Positions 1-5,858 of a DNA stretch of 12,432 nt are shown here, in pieces (position 1 is the stretch's first letter; every line of letters begins with the position of its first letter). Below the pieces are notes generated by a model. The model made no database searches and was not told the DNA's origin. It saw only the letters and a program-made list of their open reading frames with translations. Origin of the DNA: Candidatus Aegiribacteria sp. Its GTDB lineage: Bacteria > Fermentibacterota > Fermentibacteria > Fermentibacterales > Fermentibacteraceae. Position numbers and translations under genes: made by a program. The stretch spans positions 1 through 12,432 of the forward strand of contig JAIOSX010000360.1 in assembly GCA_021107345.1 (NCBI GenBank). Reading direction: 5' to 3'.

Positions 1-266
1 ATTTACAGGAGTTTGTCATTACCGCTGTTCCCAATCCTTCCTGTGGAGGGGTATCCATCGAAGTTCCTTCCTTATACGCTGAAGAAGCTGAGCTTTTTGT
101 GTATGATCTTTCCGGCAAGGTTGTTAGGGTGCTTTCTGAGCGGGACGGAAGTAGTTTCATATGGGACGGTTGTGATTCCTCCGGGGGTGAAGCTCCCACC
201 GGTACATACATCATTCGGGGAGTTGTTCAAGAACGGTCAGCTACGGTGAGGTTTGTGAAGCTGTGA
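1..266 (+). CDS. Secreted/surface protein, C-terminal FlgD-like (type IX-like sorting) domain, 5' truncated
   Basis: Only the last 87 codons are present; the frame is open from base 3 to the TGA at 264-266. The protein ends in a compact beta-sandwich tail: VPNPS near visible residue 10, then YDLSGKVVR, then WDGCD, then PTGTY, ending in VRFVKL. This order (PNP, D-x-x-G-K/R, W-D-G-x-D, G-x-Y) is the known pattern of FlgD Ig-like and type IX secretion C-terminal domains, usually at the end of large exported proteins. The upstream functional domain is outside the window, so its activity is unknown. The protein encoded at 1172-3412 carries the same type of tail, so the two are probably exported or anchored by the same route (inference). 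Confidence 0.75.
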   Translation, partial: LQEFVITAVPNPSCGGVSIEVPSLYAEEAELFVYDLSGKVVRVLSERDGSSFIWDGCDSSGGEAPTGTYIIRGVVQERSATVRFVKL

Positions 267-305
267 TTTTCTGAGAAGCAAGCTGATATGTCAGTTATGA
301 AATAG

Positions 306-328
306 TATGTTATTACTTTCCTAACATA
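306..328. repeat. Inverted repeat upstream of the Cys-motif protein gene
   Basis: TATGTTA (306-312) and TAACATA (322-328) form a perfect 7-bp inverted repeat with a 9-nt spacer, in the 123-nt gap between two + strand genes. There is no T-run after it, so it does not look like an intrinsic terminator. It could be an operator for the gene at 390. The gap is AT-rich, so chance remains possible. No convincing -35/-10 pair was found beside it. Confidence 0.3.
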
Positions 329-389
329 ACGGTTGGAATTAGTATTCAACTGTTACATAGTGTGAATATTCTGTACAGATGGTGGAATT

Positions 390-1088
390 ATGAACAGCAT
401 TGTTATCGATTACCGTTTCAGGTTGTCCGATGAAAAGATCGAGGAGTTCCGTGTAGAGCTGGATCCGGAGAGGCTCGTTCTGCTGACGGAAGTTCCTGAA
501 ATACCTCCGGCATGGACAGAGCTGGGTTTTCATCAGTGTCCCAACTGTCCGCTTGATACGGATAGTCACAAGTACTGTCCACTCGCGCTGAGCATAGTGG
601 ATATCGTGGAGCATTTCGACCATGTACTTTCCTACGACAGAATACATCTTGAAGTTCTTACAGAGGACAGACACATATCTCAGCAAACCTCCGCACAAAT
701 GGGATTGAGTTCACTGATGGGGCTGCTGATAGCAACTTCCGGCTGTCCTCATACGGAATACTTCAAGCCTATGGCGCGTTTTCACCTCCCGCTTGCCAGC
801 AGGGATGAAACCGTCTACCGGGCTGTATCGACCTATCTTCTTGCGCAGTATTTCATACACAGAGAAGGCGGAGAAGCGGATTTTCAGCTGGAAGGGCTGA
901 AAAGGATATACGATAACATTCAGGAAGTGAATTGCTCGGTTGCCAGAAGGCTCAGGGCAGCCAGTGAAGCAGATTCTCCGATAAATGCTATTGTAATACT
1001 GGATACTTACGCCAAAGCCATTCCCTTTGTCATAGAGGATTCCCTCGATTACATAAAGTACCTGTTCGATCCGTACATTAAGAAATAA
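390..1088 (+). CDS. DUF6901-like cysteine-motif protein of unknown function
   Basis: A 232-residue protein without signal peptide or membrane segment, so probably cytoplasmic. The ATG at 390 follows a purine-rich GGTGGA at 381-386. The centre has a cysteine cluster, HQCPNC at residues 48-53 and YCPLA at 62-66, followed by SGCPHTEYFKP at 117-127. Cys50, Cys53, Cys63, Cys119 and nearby histidines could bind a metal (inference). The order of these motifs and the N-terminal YRFRL strand resemble what I recall of the DUF6901 family, a set of uncharacterised proteins of about 220-230 residues; I cannot confirm the family from here. It stands alone between two genes for secreted proteins and is convergent with the one at 1172-3412. 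No function is proposed. Confidence 0.75.
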   Translation: MNSIVIDYRFRLSDEKIEEFRVELDPERLVLLTEVPEIPPAWTELGFHQCPNCPLDTDSHKYCPLALSIVDIVEHFDHVLSYDRIHLEVLTEDRHISQQTSAQMGLSSLMGLLIATSGCPHTEYFKPMARFHLPLASRDETVYRAVSTYLLAQYFIHREGGEADFQLEGLKRIYDNIQEVNCSVARRLRAASEADSPINAIVILDTYAKAIPFVIEDSLDYIKYLFDPYIKK

Positions 1089-1171
1089 CCGGGATCACTC
1101 GATCAATAACGGGGTTCCGGATGTGGTTCGGAAACTTTCTGCTCACACTCGATTACCCTCCCGGGCCACTC

Positions 1172-3412
1172 TTACCTTATAAAGACCATTCTGCAGTATC
1201 GGTGCTGGTCTTTGGTCGAGACAACAGAGCAAAGATACATTCCCGCTGGAACCACATCTCCAGTCAAGTCGCGGCAATCCCAATAAAGCTCTACTGTGCC
1301 TCTCGGAACATCCTCTACAGCCCACTGTCTGAGCAGTCTCCCGGTTATATCATGTATTGCAACCTGTAAAGAACTGGGCTGAGAATTGTGCAGTTCAAAT
1401 GTAAACCCACTCATGGAAGGGTTGGGAAATGCGGCTAATTCGGACATATCAGAACCAATTCCTGTATCCGGCGTCTCGATGTGCTGTAGATCGCTTAATC
1501 TCTGGACTCCGCCACCGTAGGTTGAGATGAGCAGGGCTGATCCGCTGAGTACCATGGGTGAGTCGCCATATACATGATCAACAGGAAGATCACCGGTAAG
1601 ATCCTCCCAGGTATATCCAGTATCCGCTGTTCGCCACACTCCGCCACGCATCACAAAATTAGTATCGACCTCTGCGCCATTCAGACCTGCGTAGAGAACA
1701 TCCCCAACAAACAGGAGATCGGTCACACAGACAGGCTTGTCCCAGTTGCCTGAGATATCTTCTGTCGAAGTAGCACCGACCCGGAAGATCTCCCCGGTTT
1801 CGGTTCCGGTGAACAACTCGCCGCCACCCCATTCAAGTGACATCAGGTAATAGGATGATAAACCCTTGAAGTCCCATGACTGTCCCTGGTCAATACTCAT
1901 GTAGAGCCCCTGAGTTGTGGCAGCGTAAAAGTTATCGGACTGGGTTACATGCAGTAACCTGGAACAGACCACCGGCAGCACCAGTTCGAAGCTCACGCCG
2001 CTATCGGTGCTACGGTAAACACCAACCGTGACCTGTTCGATATCCAACTCAGATAAAAGCAGAACAGAAGGATTGTCATCGTCGACTTCAAGATCGAAGA
2101 CGATCTTGTCTCCCTCTCGTATAACAGCCCATGTAGAAAAACCGTCATCGGATCTGAAGGCGCCATTGCGAAAGGTGCCGCAGTACATTGTATCGGAACT
2201 GCCAGGGCTGAAGTGAACAAACAGGCAGTGCGCCACAGGCCCCAGCCTGGTCCAGGTCACACCACCGTCTGTAGTCCGGGATAGAGAGGGCATGTTAAGA
2301 AAGGGCATGTAGCTTCCCAGGTTGGCTGCAAAGATGCGATCCTGGTTTGACGGATCCACTGCCAGGCCGCTGTGATAACTCGCTCTGGGAGATGACGGCA
2401 GTTCAGACCAGCTCTGGGCACCGTTCTCGGAGACGAAGATCGGGCTGTTGGCGAAAGCGGAGCAGTATATCAGATCTCCCTCTGCTGTGACTCCCATTAT
2501 CATCAGATCATCCGGGAGTGGCGGTGATATCACATCCACCCATTCCCCGGAGGAGGTCGTATACTTTAAAAAGCCCGGGAAAACGCATGCGTAGATCTCT
2601 ACATCAGGAGACGTGCGGGATATCGACAGGTCCGCGGTGTAAAAGGAAGAATAACTCAGCTCAAAATTCGCTCCGTAATCCTCACTGAGATAGATACCAT
2701 AGGGGTTGACTGCTGCCGCCACCACATCGTCCATACTATCCAGTTGCCAGGCATTTCCATCAGCAGGAATGCTCAATACCTGCGTCCAGGTTATCCCATC
2801 CAGAGAACGGTACAGACCCTGATCCTCAAGCCCGGCAAGAAGCGAACCATCACCGCATCTGCACATGCACAGCGCGGTGTTTCCCTGCAAACCGGTGGGC
2901 GTCCATGTCTGACCACCGTTGACCGATGCATATATGCCATCACCAGGCTTCGGTGGATCACCATATCTGTCCAGTCCGGTGCTTATATAGAGCGAATCTC
3001 CATTCGGTGATGCGATAACCAACCTGGATACCATTCTGGAGGCATGCGTGTTAAGACCATCAGTAATCTGCTGCCAGGTTTGGCCCCCGTCTTCGGACTT
3101 CAGAAGGCCATATCTTCCATATGGATCGCAAATGTAAACTATATCAGGATCAGATGGATCCAGCTCGATGAACCATGCTGTCATATCCGGCCAATCCACA
3201 GTCATGAGTTCCCAGAACTGTCCACCATCAGTGCTTTTCCATAGACCCCCGGAATCGTCACTCCCTGCGTAGATCACCCTGGGATCCAGTGGATGAATAG
3301 CAAAGTCTTTGAAGTATCCACCCTGCTGCCCTATCTGCTCCCATTGCCAGCAAAGTGCTGAGGCTGGCAGCAACAAGGCAATCAGGCATGTAATCCGGAA
3401 TACAAACACCAT
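1172..3412 (-). CDS. Secreted Asp-box (BNR/VPS10-like) beta-propeller protein with C-terminal sorting-type domain
   Basis: A 746-residue exported protein. Residues 1-21 form a signal peptide: Arg6, a hydrophobic stretch to Leu15, then PASALC before the mature WQWEQIG. Residues about 22-640 hold roughly eleven Asp-box-like motifs of the form S/T-x-D-x-G-x-x-W/F, for example STDGGQFW, SEDGGQTW, TTDGGVTW, SIDQGQSW and TADTGYTW. These mark sialidase, sortilin (VPS10) and YCF48-like propellers, probably one or two propellers here. No sialidase catalytic set could be identified, so a binding or structural role is as likely as an enzymatic one. The last 90 residues are a FlgD-like/type IX-like domain (FPNPS, HDITGRLLR, WDCRD, PAGMY). 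The ATG at 3412 puts the signal peptide at the N-terminus, but AAAGGA lies rather far upstream. Confidence 0.85.
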   Translation of the reverse strand: MVFVFRITCLIALLLPASALCWQWEQIGQQGGYFKDFAIHPLDPRVIYAGSDDSGGLWKSTDGGQFWELMTVDWPDMTAWFIELDPSDPDIVYICDPYGRYGLLKSEDGGQTWQQITDGLNTHASRMVSRLVIASPNGDSLYISTGLDRYGDPPKPGDGIYASVNGGQTWTPTGLQGNTALCMCRCGDGSLLAGLEDQGLYRSLDGITWTQVLSIPADGNAWQLDSMDDVVAAAVNPYGIYLSEDYGANFELSYSSFYTADLSISRTSPDVEIYACVFPGFLKYTTSSGEWVDVISPPLPDDLMIMGVTAEGDLIYCSAFANSPIFVSENGAQSWSELPSSPRASYHSGLAVDPSNQDRIFAANLGSYMPFLNMPSLSRTTDGGVTWTRLGPVAHCLFVHFSPGSSDTMYCGTFRNGAFRSDDGFSTWAVIREGDKIVFDLEVDDDNPSVLLLSELDIEQVTVGVYRSTDSGVSFELVLPVVCSRLLHVTQSDNFYAATTQGLYMSIDQGQSWDFKGLSSYYLMSLEWGGGELFTGTETGEIFRVGATSTEDISGNWDKPVCVTDLLFVGDVLYAGLNGAEVDTNFVMRGGVWRTADTGYTWEDLTGDLPVDHVYGDSPMVLSGSALLISTYGGGVQRLSDLQHIETPDTGIGSDMSELAAFPNPSMSGFTFELHNSQPSSLQVAIHDITGRLLRQWAVEDVPRGTVELYWDCRDLTGDVVPAGMYLCSVVSTKDQHRYCRMVFIR

Positions 3413-3686
3413 TCGTTTTTACGAATTCCTTTCCATTCTTCAAACAAATATCCAACACAAAATTATAACCAATCTGAGTTAATCCTGGTGAATGGTTTCT
3501 GATAGCCCGGATATCTTATCAATATATTTCATTCAGACAGAATAATCCGGTTGGATATGATGTGCTGGATTGTTATTTTAATTATGATGCCGGTATCGTG
3601 AAATCAGATATCCCAGTAGTTTGATTTTAAATCCAGCGTTTTTCATTTTTATACAGAAAGCAACAAAAGAGAAAAGAGAGAATACT
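3413..3686. other. AT-rich intergenic region with possible dsrE2 promoter
   Basis: This 274-nt gap separates the divergent propeller and dsrE-like genes, so it should contain promoters for both. On the + strand, TATGAT occurs twice (3556-3561 and 3583-3588). The first has TTCAGA at 3532-3537, an 18-nt spacing that fits a weak sigma-70 promoter and implies a leader of about 120 nt. No matching pair was identified for the - strand gene. No tRNA-like or riboswitch-like fold was recognised. Confidence 0.3.
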
Positions 3687-4226
3687 ATGGAGAAATTACA
3701 AGAGCAGATTCAGAAATTAGAGGATAGAATTGAACTACTGGAAAAGAACAGTCCCAGGGATAAGTTATCGATAATTGTTTTTTCCGGTTCACTGGATAAA
3801 CTTATTGCAGCTTTTGTTATAGCAACAGGAGCGGCTGCAATGGGAACAGAGGTTACTCTGTTTTTCACATTCTGGGGAACTACTGCTCTGAGAAAAAAGA
3901 TCAGGTTAAAGAAAGATTTCATGTCCAGGATGTTCGGATTTCTTCTTCCAACGGGATTTAATGATCTGAAACTGTCAAAACTGAACATGGCCGGCGTCGG
4001 AACTTCTATCATGAAGTCATTGATGAAGAAGAAAAATATCGTTACGCTCGCTGAAATGCTGGAACTCTCTCAGGAATTGAATATCAAGATCTACATCTGT
4101 GAAATGTCAATGGATTTAATGGGAATGAAACACGAAGAAATGGTTGATTACAAGAATCTTGAATACTGTGGAGTTGCGAGATTTCTATCAGAAGCTTATG
4201 AGAGCAGGAATAGTTTTTTCATATGA
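3687..4226 (+). CDS. DsrE/DsrF/DrsH-like (DsrE2-type) sulfur-relay protein
   Basis: A 179-residue protein from the ATG at 3687, preceded by the purine-rich GAAAAGAGAG. An upstream in-frame start at 3621 would add 22 residues unlike the family. Residues 1-22 form a short charged helix or coiled coil. The rest follows the DsrE2 (DrsE_2) pattern: IIVFSGSLDKLIAAF at 29-43, GAAAMGTEVTLFFTFWG at 48-64, SKLNMAGVG at 97-105, and the conserved Cys138 in CEMSMDLMG at 138-146, ending in FFI. In this family the cysteine is thought to carry persulfide sulfur; many members neighbour TusA or rhodanese genes, but none is here. Length is full. The TGA lies inside the permease-like remnant at 4224-4264. The gene is AT-rich compared with both flanks, which hints at separate acquisition. 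Confidence 0.88.
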   Translation: MEKLQEQIQKLEDRIELLEKNSPRDKLSIIVFSGSLDKLIAAFVIATGAAAMGTEVTLFFTFWGTTALRKKIRLKKDFMSRMFGFLLPTGFNDLKLSKLNMAGVGTSIMKSLMKKKNIVTLAEMLELSQELNIKIYICEMSMDLMGMKHEEMVDYKNLEYCGVARFLSEAYESRNSFFI

Positions 4227-4264
4227 TCAGACCCTACGAATCTTCTCATTATATGGGGAACCAT
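4224..4264 (-). pseudogene. FecCD/BtuC-type permease gene remnant (41 bp), direct repeat of 5065-5105
   Basis: Read on the - strand this encodes MVPHIMRRFVGSDH, the conserved VPH-x-x-R-x-x-V-G-x-D-H/Y segment of FecCD/BtuC permeases. It matches residues 252-265 of the intact permease at 4887-5858 at 38 of 41 bases. The two internal differences are third-position and silent; the third changes Tyr to the family-typical His. Similarity ends at both edges: upstream the frame reads Arg-Ile, downstream it enters the dsrE 3' end. It is far too short to be functional. It supplies the dsrE stop codon and abuts the antitoxin stop codon. A decayed second permease copy or a recombination scar are the likely origins. 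Confidence 0.75.
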
Positions 4265-4536
4265 TATCCTGTTTTTATTTCCAGTTCTCCCTCAACATAA
4301 CGATGTATGATGCTGGAAATAAGGGTTTGGTAAGGAATGCCCATTTCCCTAGCCTTTTTTTGAATCCCAATATAATCATGGCTATATAGGCGAATGGTGA
4401 TTCGTTTGTCCTTTTTAAAGGTGTTGTTTGCCATTGATTTGATCGATTCAATTTCTTTTTGAGATGGAGTAGAGAGCTTCATATTGTCCTTTTCCAGCGA
4501 ATCAATAATGTGTCTTTCCTCTTTATCGTATTTCAT
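4264..4536 (-). CDS. brnA: BrnA/CopG-type ribbon-helix-helix antitoxin
   Basis: A 90-residue protein whose start overlaps the end of the toxin gene by 14 bp. The C-terminal half is a ribbon-helix-helix: strand KRITIRL at residues 44-50, then two helices over 51-85 with the turn MGIPYQTLISSIIH, typical of CopG-like antitoxins paired with BrnT-family toxins. The N-terminal 40 residues are charged and helical and would be the toxin-binding part (inference from the family). A strong Shine-Dalgarno lies at 4543-4549. The ribbon-helix-helix dimer probably binds the inverted repeat at 4824-4846 and represses the operon. The TAA stop (4264-4266) touches the permease remnant. The family assignment is firm; the exact name BrnA is less so, because this subgroup differs from the founding Brucella BrnA. 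Confidence 0.85.
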   Translation of the reverse strand: MKYDKEERHIIDSLEKDNMKLSTPSQKEIESIKSMANNTFKKDKRITIRLYSHDYIGIQKKAREMGIPYQTLISSIIHRYVEGELEIKTG

Positions 4537-4816
4537 GCTTGCCCTCCTTTTCTTCTCTATACATTCTTGTTGCTTTCCTACTAGGAATAATAGTTTTTAA
4601 AAACGTATATTCTTTTCCGATAACATGCGGAACTATATAAATATAGTCATCAATAACAATGAAATACAGTTTCTGTCCAGGATAGTTTATTGGGTCAGGG
4701 TGATCTGCTATTTTCCAGACATCACCCATAGAAAGATGAAAAATTATCTGTTCAAAGGAAATATTTCGCTCTTTTTTTAACCATTCATTTTTTTCCGGGT
4801 TCCATTCGTACTTCAT
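4523..4816 (-). CDS. brnT: BrnT-family (RelE-like) ribonuclease toxin
   Basis: A 97-residue protein starting at the ATG at 4816 (MKYEWNPEKN, the usual BrnT N-terminus). In-frame upstream codons at 4831 (ATG) and 4846 (TTG) lie within or upstream of the promoter and have no Shine-Dalgarno, so they are rejected. The family pattern is visible: W-x-x-x-K-N near the start, ISFEQII at 19-25, ADHPDPINYPGQK around 37-49, then the C-terminal FLKTIIPSRKATRMY at 72-86, whose basic residues fit the RNA-cleaving face of RelE-like toxins. BrnT toxins stop growth by cutting mRNA during translation. Toxin before antitoxin is normal for this family. The predicted transcript starts at, or within a base of, the ATG. 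The gene lies 70 nt beyond the permease stop, on the same strand as the long operon upstream. Confidence 0.85.
   Translation of the reverse strand: MKYEWNPEKNEWLKKERNISFEQIIFHLSMGDVWKIADHPDPINYPGQKLYFIVIDDYIYIVPHVIGKEYTFLKTIIPSRKATRMYREEKEGKHEIR
4543..4549 (-). promoter_or_regulatory. Strong Shine-Dalgarno of the antitoxin gene
   Basis: AAGGAGG, a full anti-16S match, ends 6 nt before the antitoxin ATG and lies inside the last codons of the toxin gene. It contrasts with the toxin start, which has no ribosome binding site, and would favour more antitoxin than toxin from one mRNA. Confidence 0.85.
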
Positions 4817-4822
4817 AGTTTG

Positions 4823-4851
4823 ATTGTACATCTTATGTATGTACAAGTCAA
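4823..4851 (-). promoter_or_regulatory. Sigma-70 promoter of the toxin-antitoxin operon
   Basis: On the - strand TTGACT (4851-4846) is followed after exactly 17 nt by TACAAT (4828-4823), each 5 of 6 matches to consensus. Six bases then separate the -10 box from the toxin ATG at 4816, so the expected transcription start is the A of that ATG. This decides the toxin start codon and predicts a leaderless mRNA. Confidence 0.8.
4824..4846. promoter_or_regulatory. Inverted-repeat operator over the toxin-antitoxin promoter
   Basis: TTGTACAT (4824-4831) and ATGTACAA (4839-4846) form a perfect 8-bp inverted repeat with a 7-nt spacer. It fills the gap between the -35 and -10 boxes and overlaps an end of each. 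Its position and the ribbon-helix-helix antitoxin next door make it the likely autoregulatory operator; binding would block RNA polymerase. The repeat is seen directly; the binding protein is inferred. Confidence 0.75.
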
Positions 4852-4886
4852 GCGTTAGAATTTCCGACTGTACTCCGTGGAGTTTT

Positions 4887-5858
4887 TCAATCTGCGAAGT
4901 TCTGCCCCACCCTCAGGAGAAGTACAAGGAAGAAGGGGCCCCCGATCAGTGACATCACAATACCTATTGGAAGCTCCGCGGGGCTGATAACCACCCTTGA
5001 AAGACAATCGGCAAGAATGACAAGCAGCATTCCTCCCAGTGCTGATGCCGGAACAAGGTATCGGTAATCAGACCCGACGAATCTCCTCATTATATGGGGA
5101 ACCATCAGCCCCACAAATCCGACGGGACCCACTGCCCCTACGGTTGATCCTGCAAGAAGAGCAGCGGATACAAGCAGCAGATTCCTTTCTCTGTTCACCA
5201 GAACGCCTCTGGTATGGGCAATATCATCGCCCTGTGATATCTGGTTCAGGACTCCGGTTCTAGTGATCACAACAATCATTCCCAGGATCACCGGCGGCAG
5301 GAGAAACAGAGGTTTGCCCCATCCTATCACCGCCATGTCGCCCATCATCCATCGTACTATCTCCATAATCCTTGAGGCATCACTGAAATACTCGAACAGT
5401 AGAAGGATCGATGCGCCCACAAGGTTCATGGTGATTCCGGCGAGAAGGAGTGTTGAACCGTAATCACCCCTCCTGCTCCTGTAAGCCAGAGCATATACCA
5501 GAATAACAGCCAGCAGGGCTCCCGCTGTCCCGGCGGCAACAAGGCCCATAACCGGCATGATTATTCCCGATACGATAACTGAACCGGCTACCAGCCCGGC
5601 TCCTGCTGATATGCCGAGAGTGTAGGGTGTTGCCAGATCGTTCCTGAGTATGGACTGAAGAATACAGCCGGATATGGAGAGAGCGCTTCCGGTAAGCAGA
5701 GCAAGTACAAGTCTGGGCAGCCTGAGTCTCATTATAACCCATTCCGGGGGGTGCTCCATTGGACCTGCAAGAAGTGACAGAATACCGGCCAGAATGACGG
5801 ACAGTACAAGAAGGATCCAGAATTTTAATGACGGTCTCGAAGCGATTCTGCTGCTCAT
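4887..5858 (-). CDS. FecCD/BtuC-family ABC transporter permease
   Basis: A 323-residue polytopic inner-membrane protein with many hydrophobic segments from residue 12 onward. Family motifs: RLPRLVLALLTGSALSISG near 46-64, LQSILRNDLATPYTLGISAG just after, GFVGLMVPHIMRRFVGSD near 248-264, and a C-terminal SLIGGPFFLVLLLR. Such permeases act as homodimers and import cobalamin, haem or ferric siderophores across the inner membrane. The ATG overlaps the stop of the ATPase gene (ATGA), indicating translational coupling. It is the last gene of the importer set; no clear terminator follows and the toxin promoter begins within 40 nt of its stop. The segment encoding residues 252-265 is repeated at 4224-4264. 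Tyr265 stands where many relatives have His. The substrate cannot be fixed from the sequence. Confidence 0.93.
   Translation of the reverse strand: MSSRIASRPSLKFWILLVLSVILAGILSLLAGPMEHPPEWVIMRLRLPRLVLALLTGSALSISGCILQSILRNDLATPYTLGISAGAGLVAGSVIVSGIIMPVMGLVAAGTAGALLAVILVYALAYRSRRGDYGSTLLLAGITMNLVGASILLLFEYFSDASRIMEIVRWMMGDMAVIGWGKPLFLLPPVILGMIVVITRTGVLNQISQGDDIAHTRGVLVNRERNLLLVSAALLAGSTVGAVGPVGFVGLMVPHIMRRFVGSDYRYLVPASALGGMLLVILADCLSRVVISPAELPIGIVMSLIGGPFFLVLLLRVGQNFAD
5065..5105 (-). repeat. Direct-repeat copy within the permease gene (partner of 4224-4264)
   Basis: This 41-bp part of the permease gene, residues 252-265, is matched at 38 of 41 positions by 4224-4264 in the same orientation, an offset of exactly 841 bp. 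Homologous exchange between the copies would delete the toxin-antitoxin pair and the permease 3' end. Confidence 0.85.

Noticed and set aside
1115..1133. TTCCG...CGGAA inverted repeat in the convergent gap after the Cys-motif gene.
   Set aside because: Five base pairs with a 9-nt loop and only a short ACTTT after it; too weak to call a terminator.
1993..2220. Overlapping frames inside the propeller, sigma, dnaG and mutS2 genes, on either strand.
   Set aside because: They lie within genes supported by clear family motifs, and none shows a ribosome site plus recognisable protein features.
3621..3686. Longer N-terminus for the DsrE2-like protein.
   Set aside because: The extra residues are low-complexity and hydrophobic, unlike the family, and the ATG at 3687 has a purine-rich ribosome site.
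4144..4389. A + strand open frame crossing the dsrE end, the remnant and the antitoxin gene.
   Set aside because: It overlaps three supported features in a different frame, has no ribosome site and resembles nothing recognised.
4872..4887. ACTCC-GT-GGAGT hairpin followed by five T on the + strand, looking like a terminator.
   Set aside because: No + strand gene runs into it, the loop is only 2 nt (or the stem only 4 bp), and on the - strand, where the genes lie, there is no U-run after it.
4224..5105. Reading the 41-bp direct repeats as attachment sites of a classical integrative element.
   Set aside because: No integrase is present, the interval is only 841 bp, and the displaced permease 3' end expected beyond the far copy is absent; kept only as one possible recombination scar.
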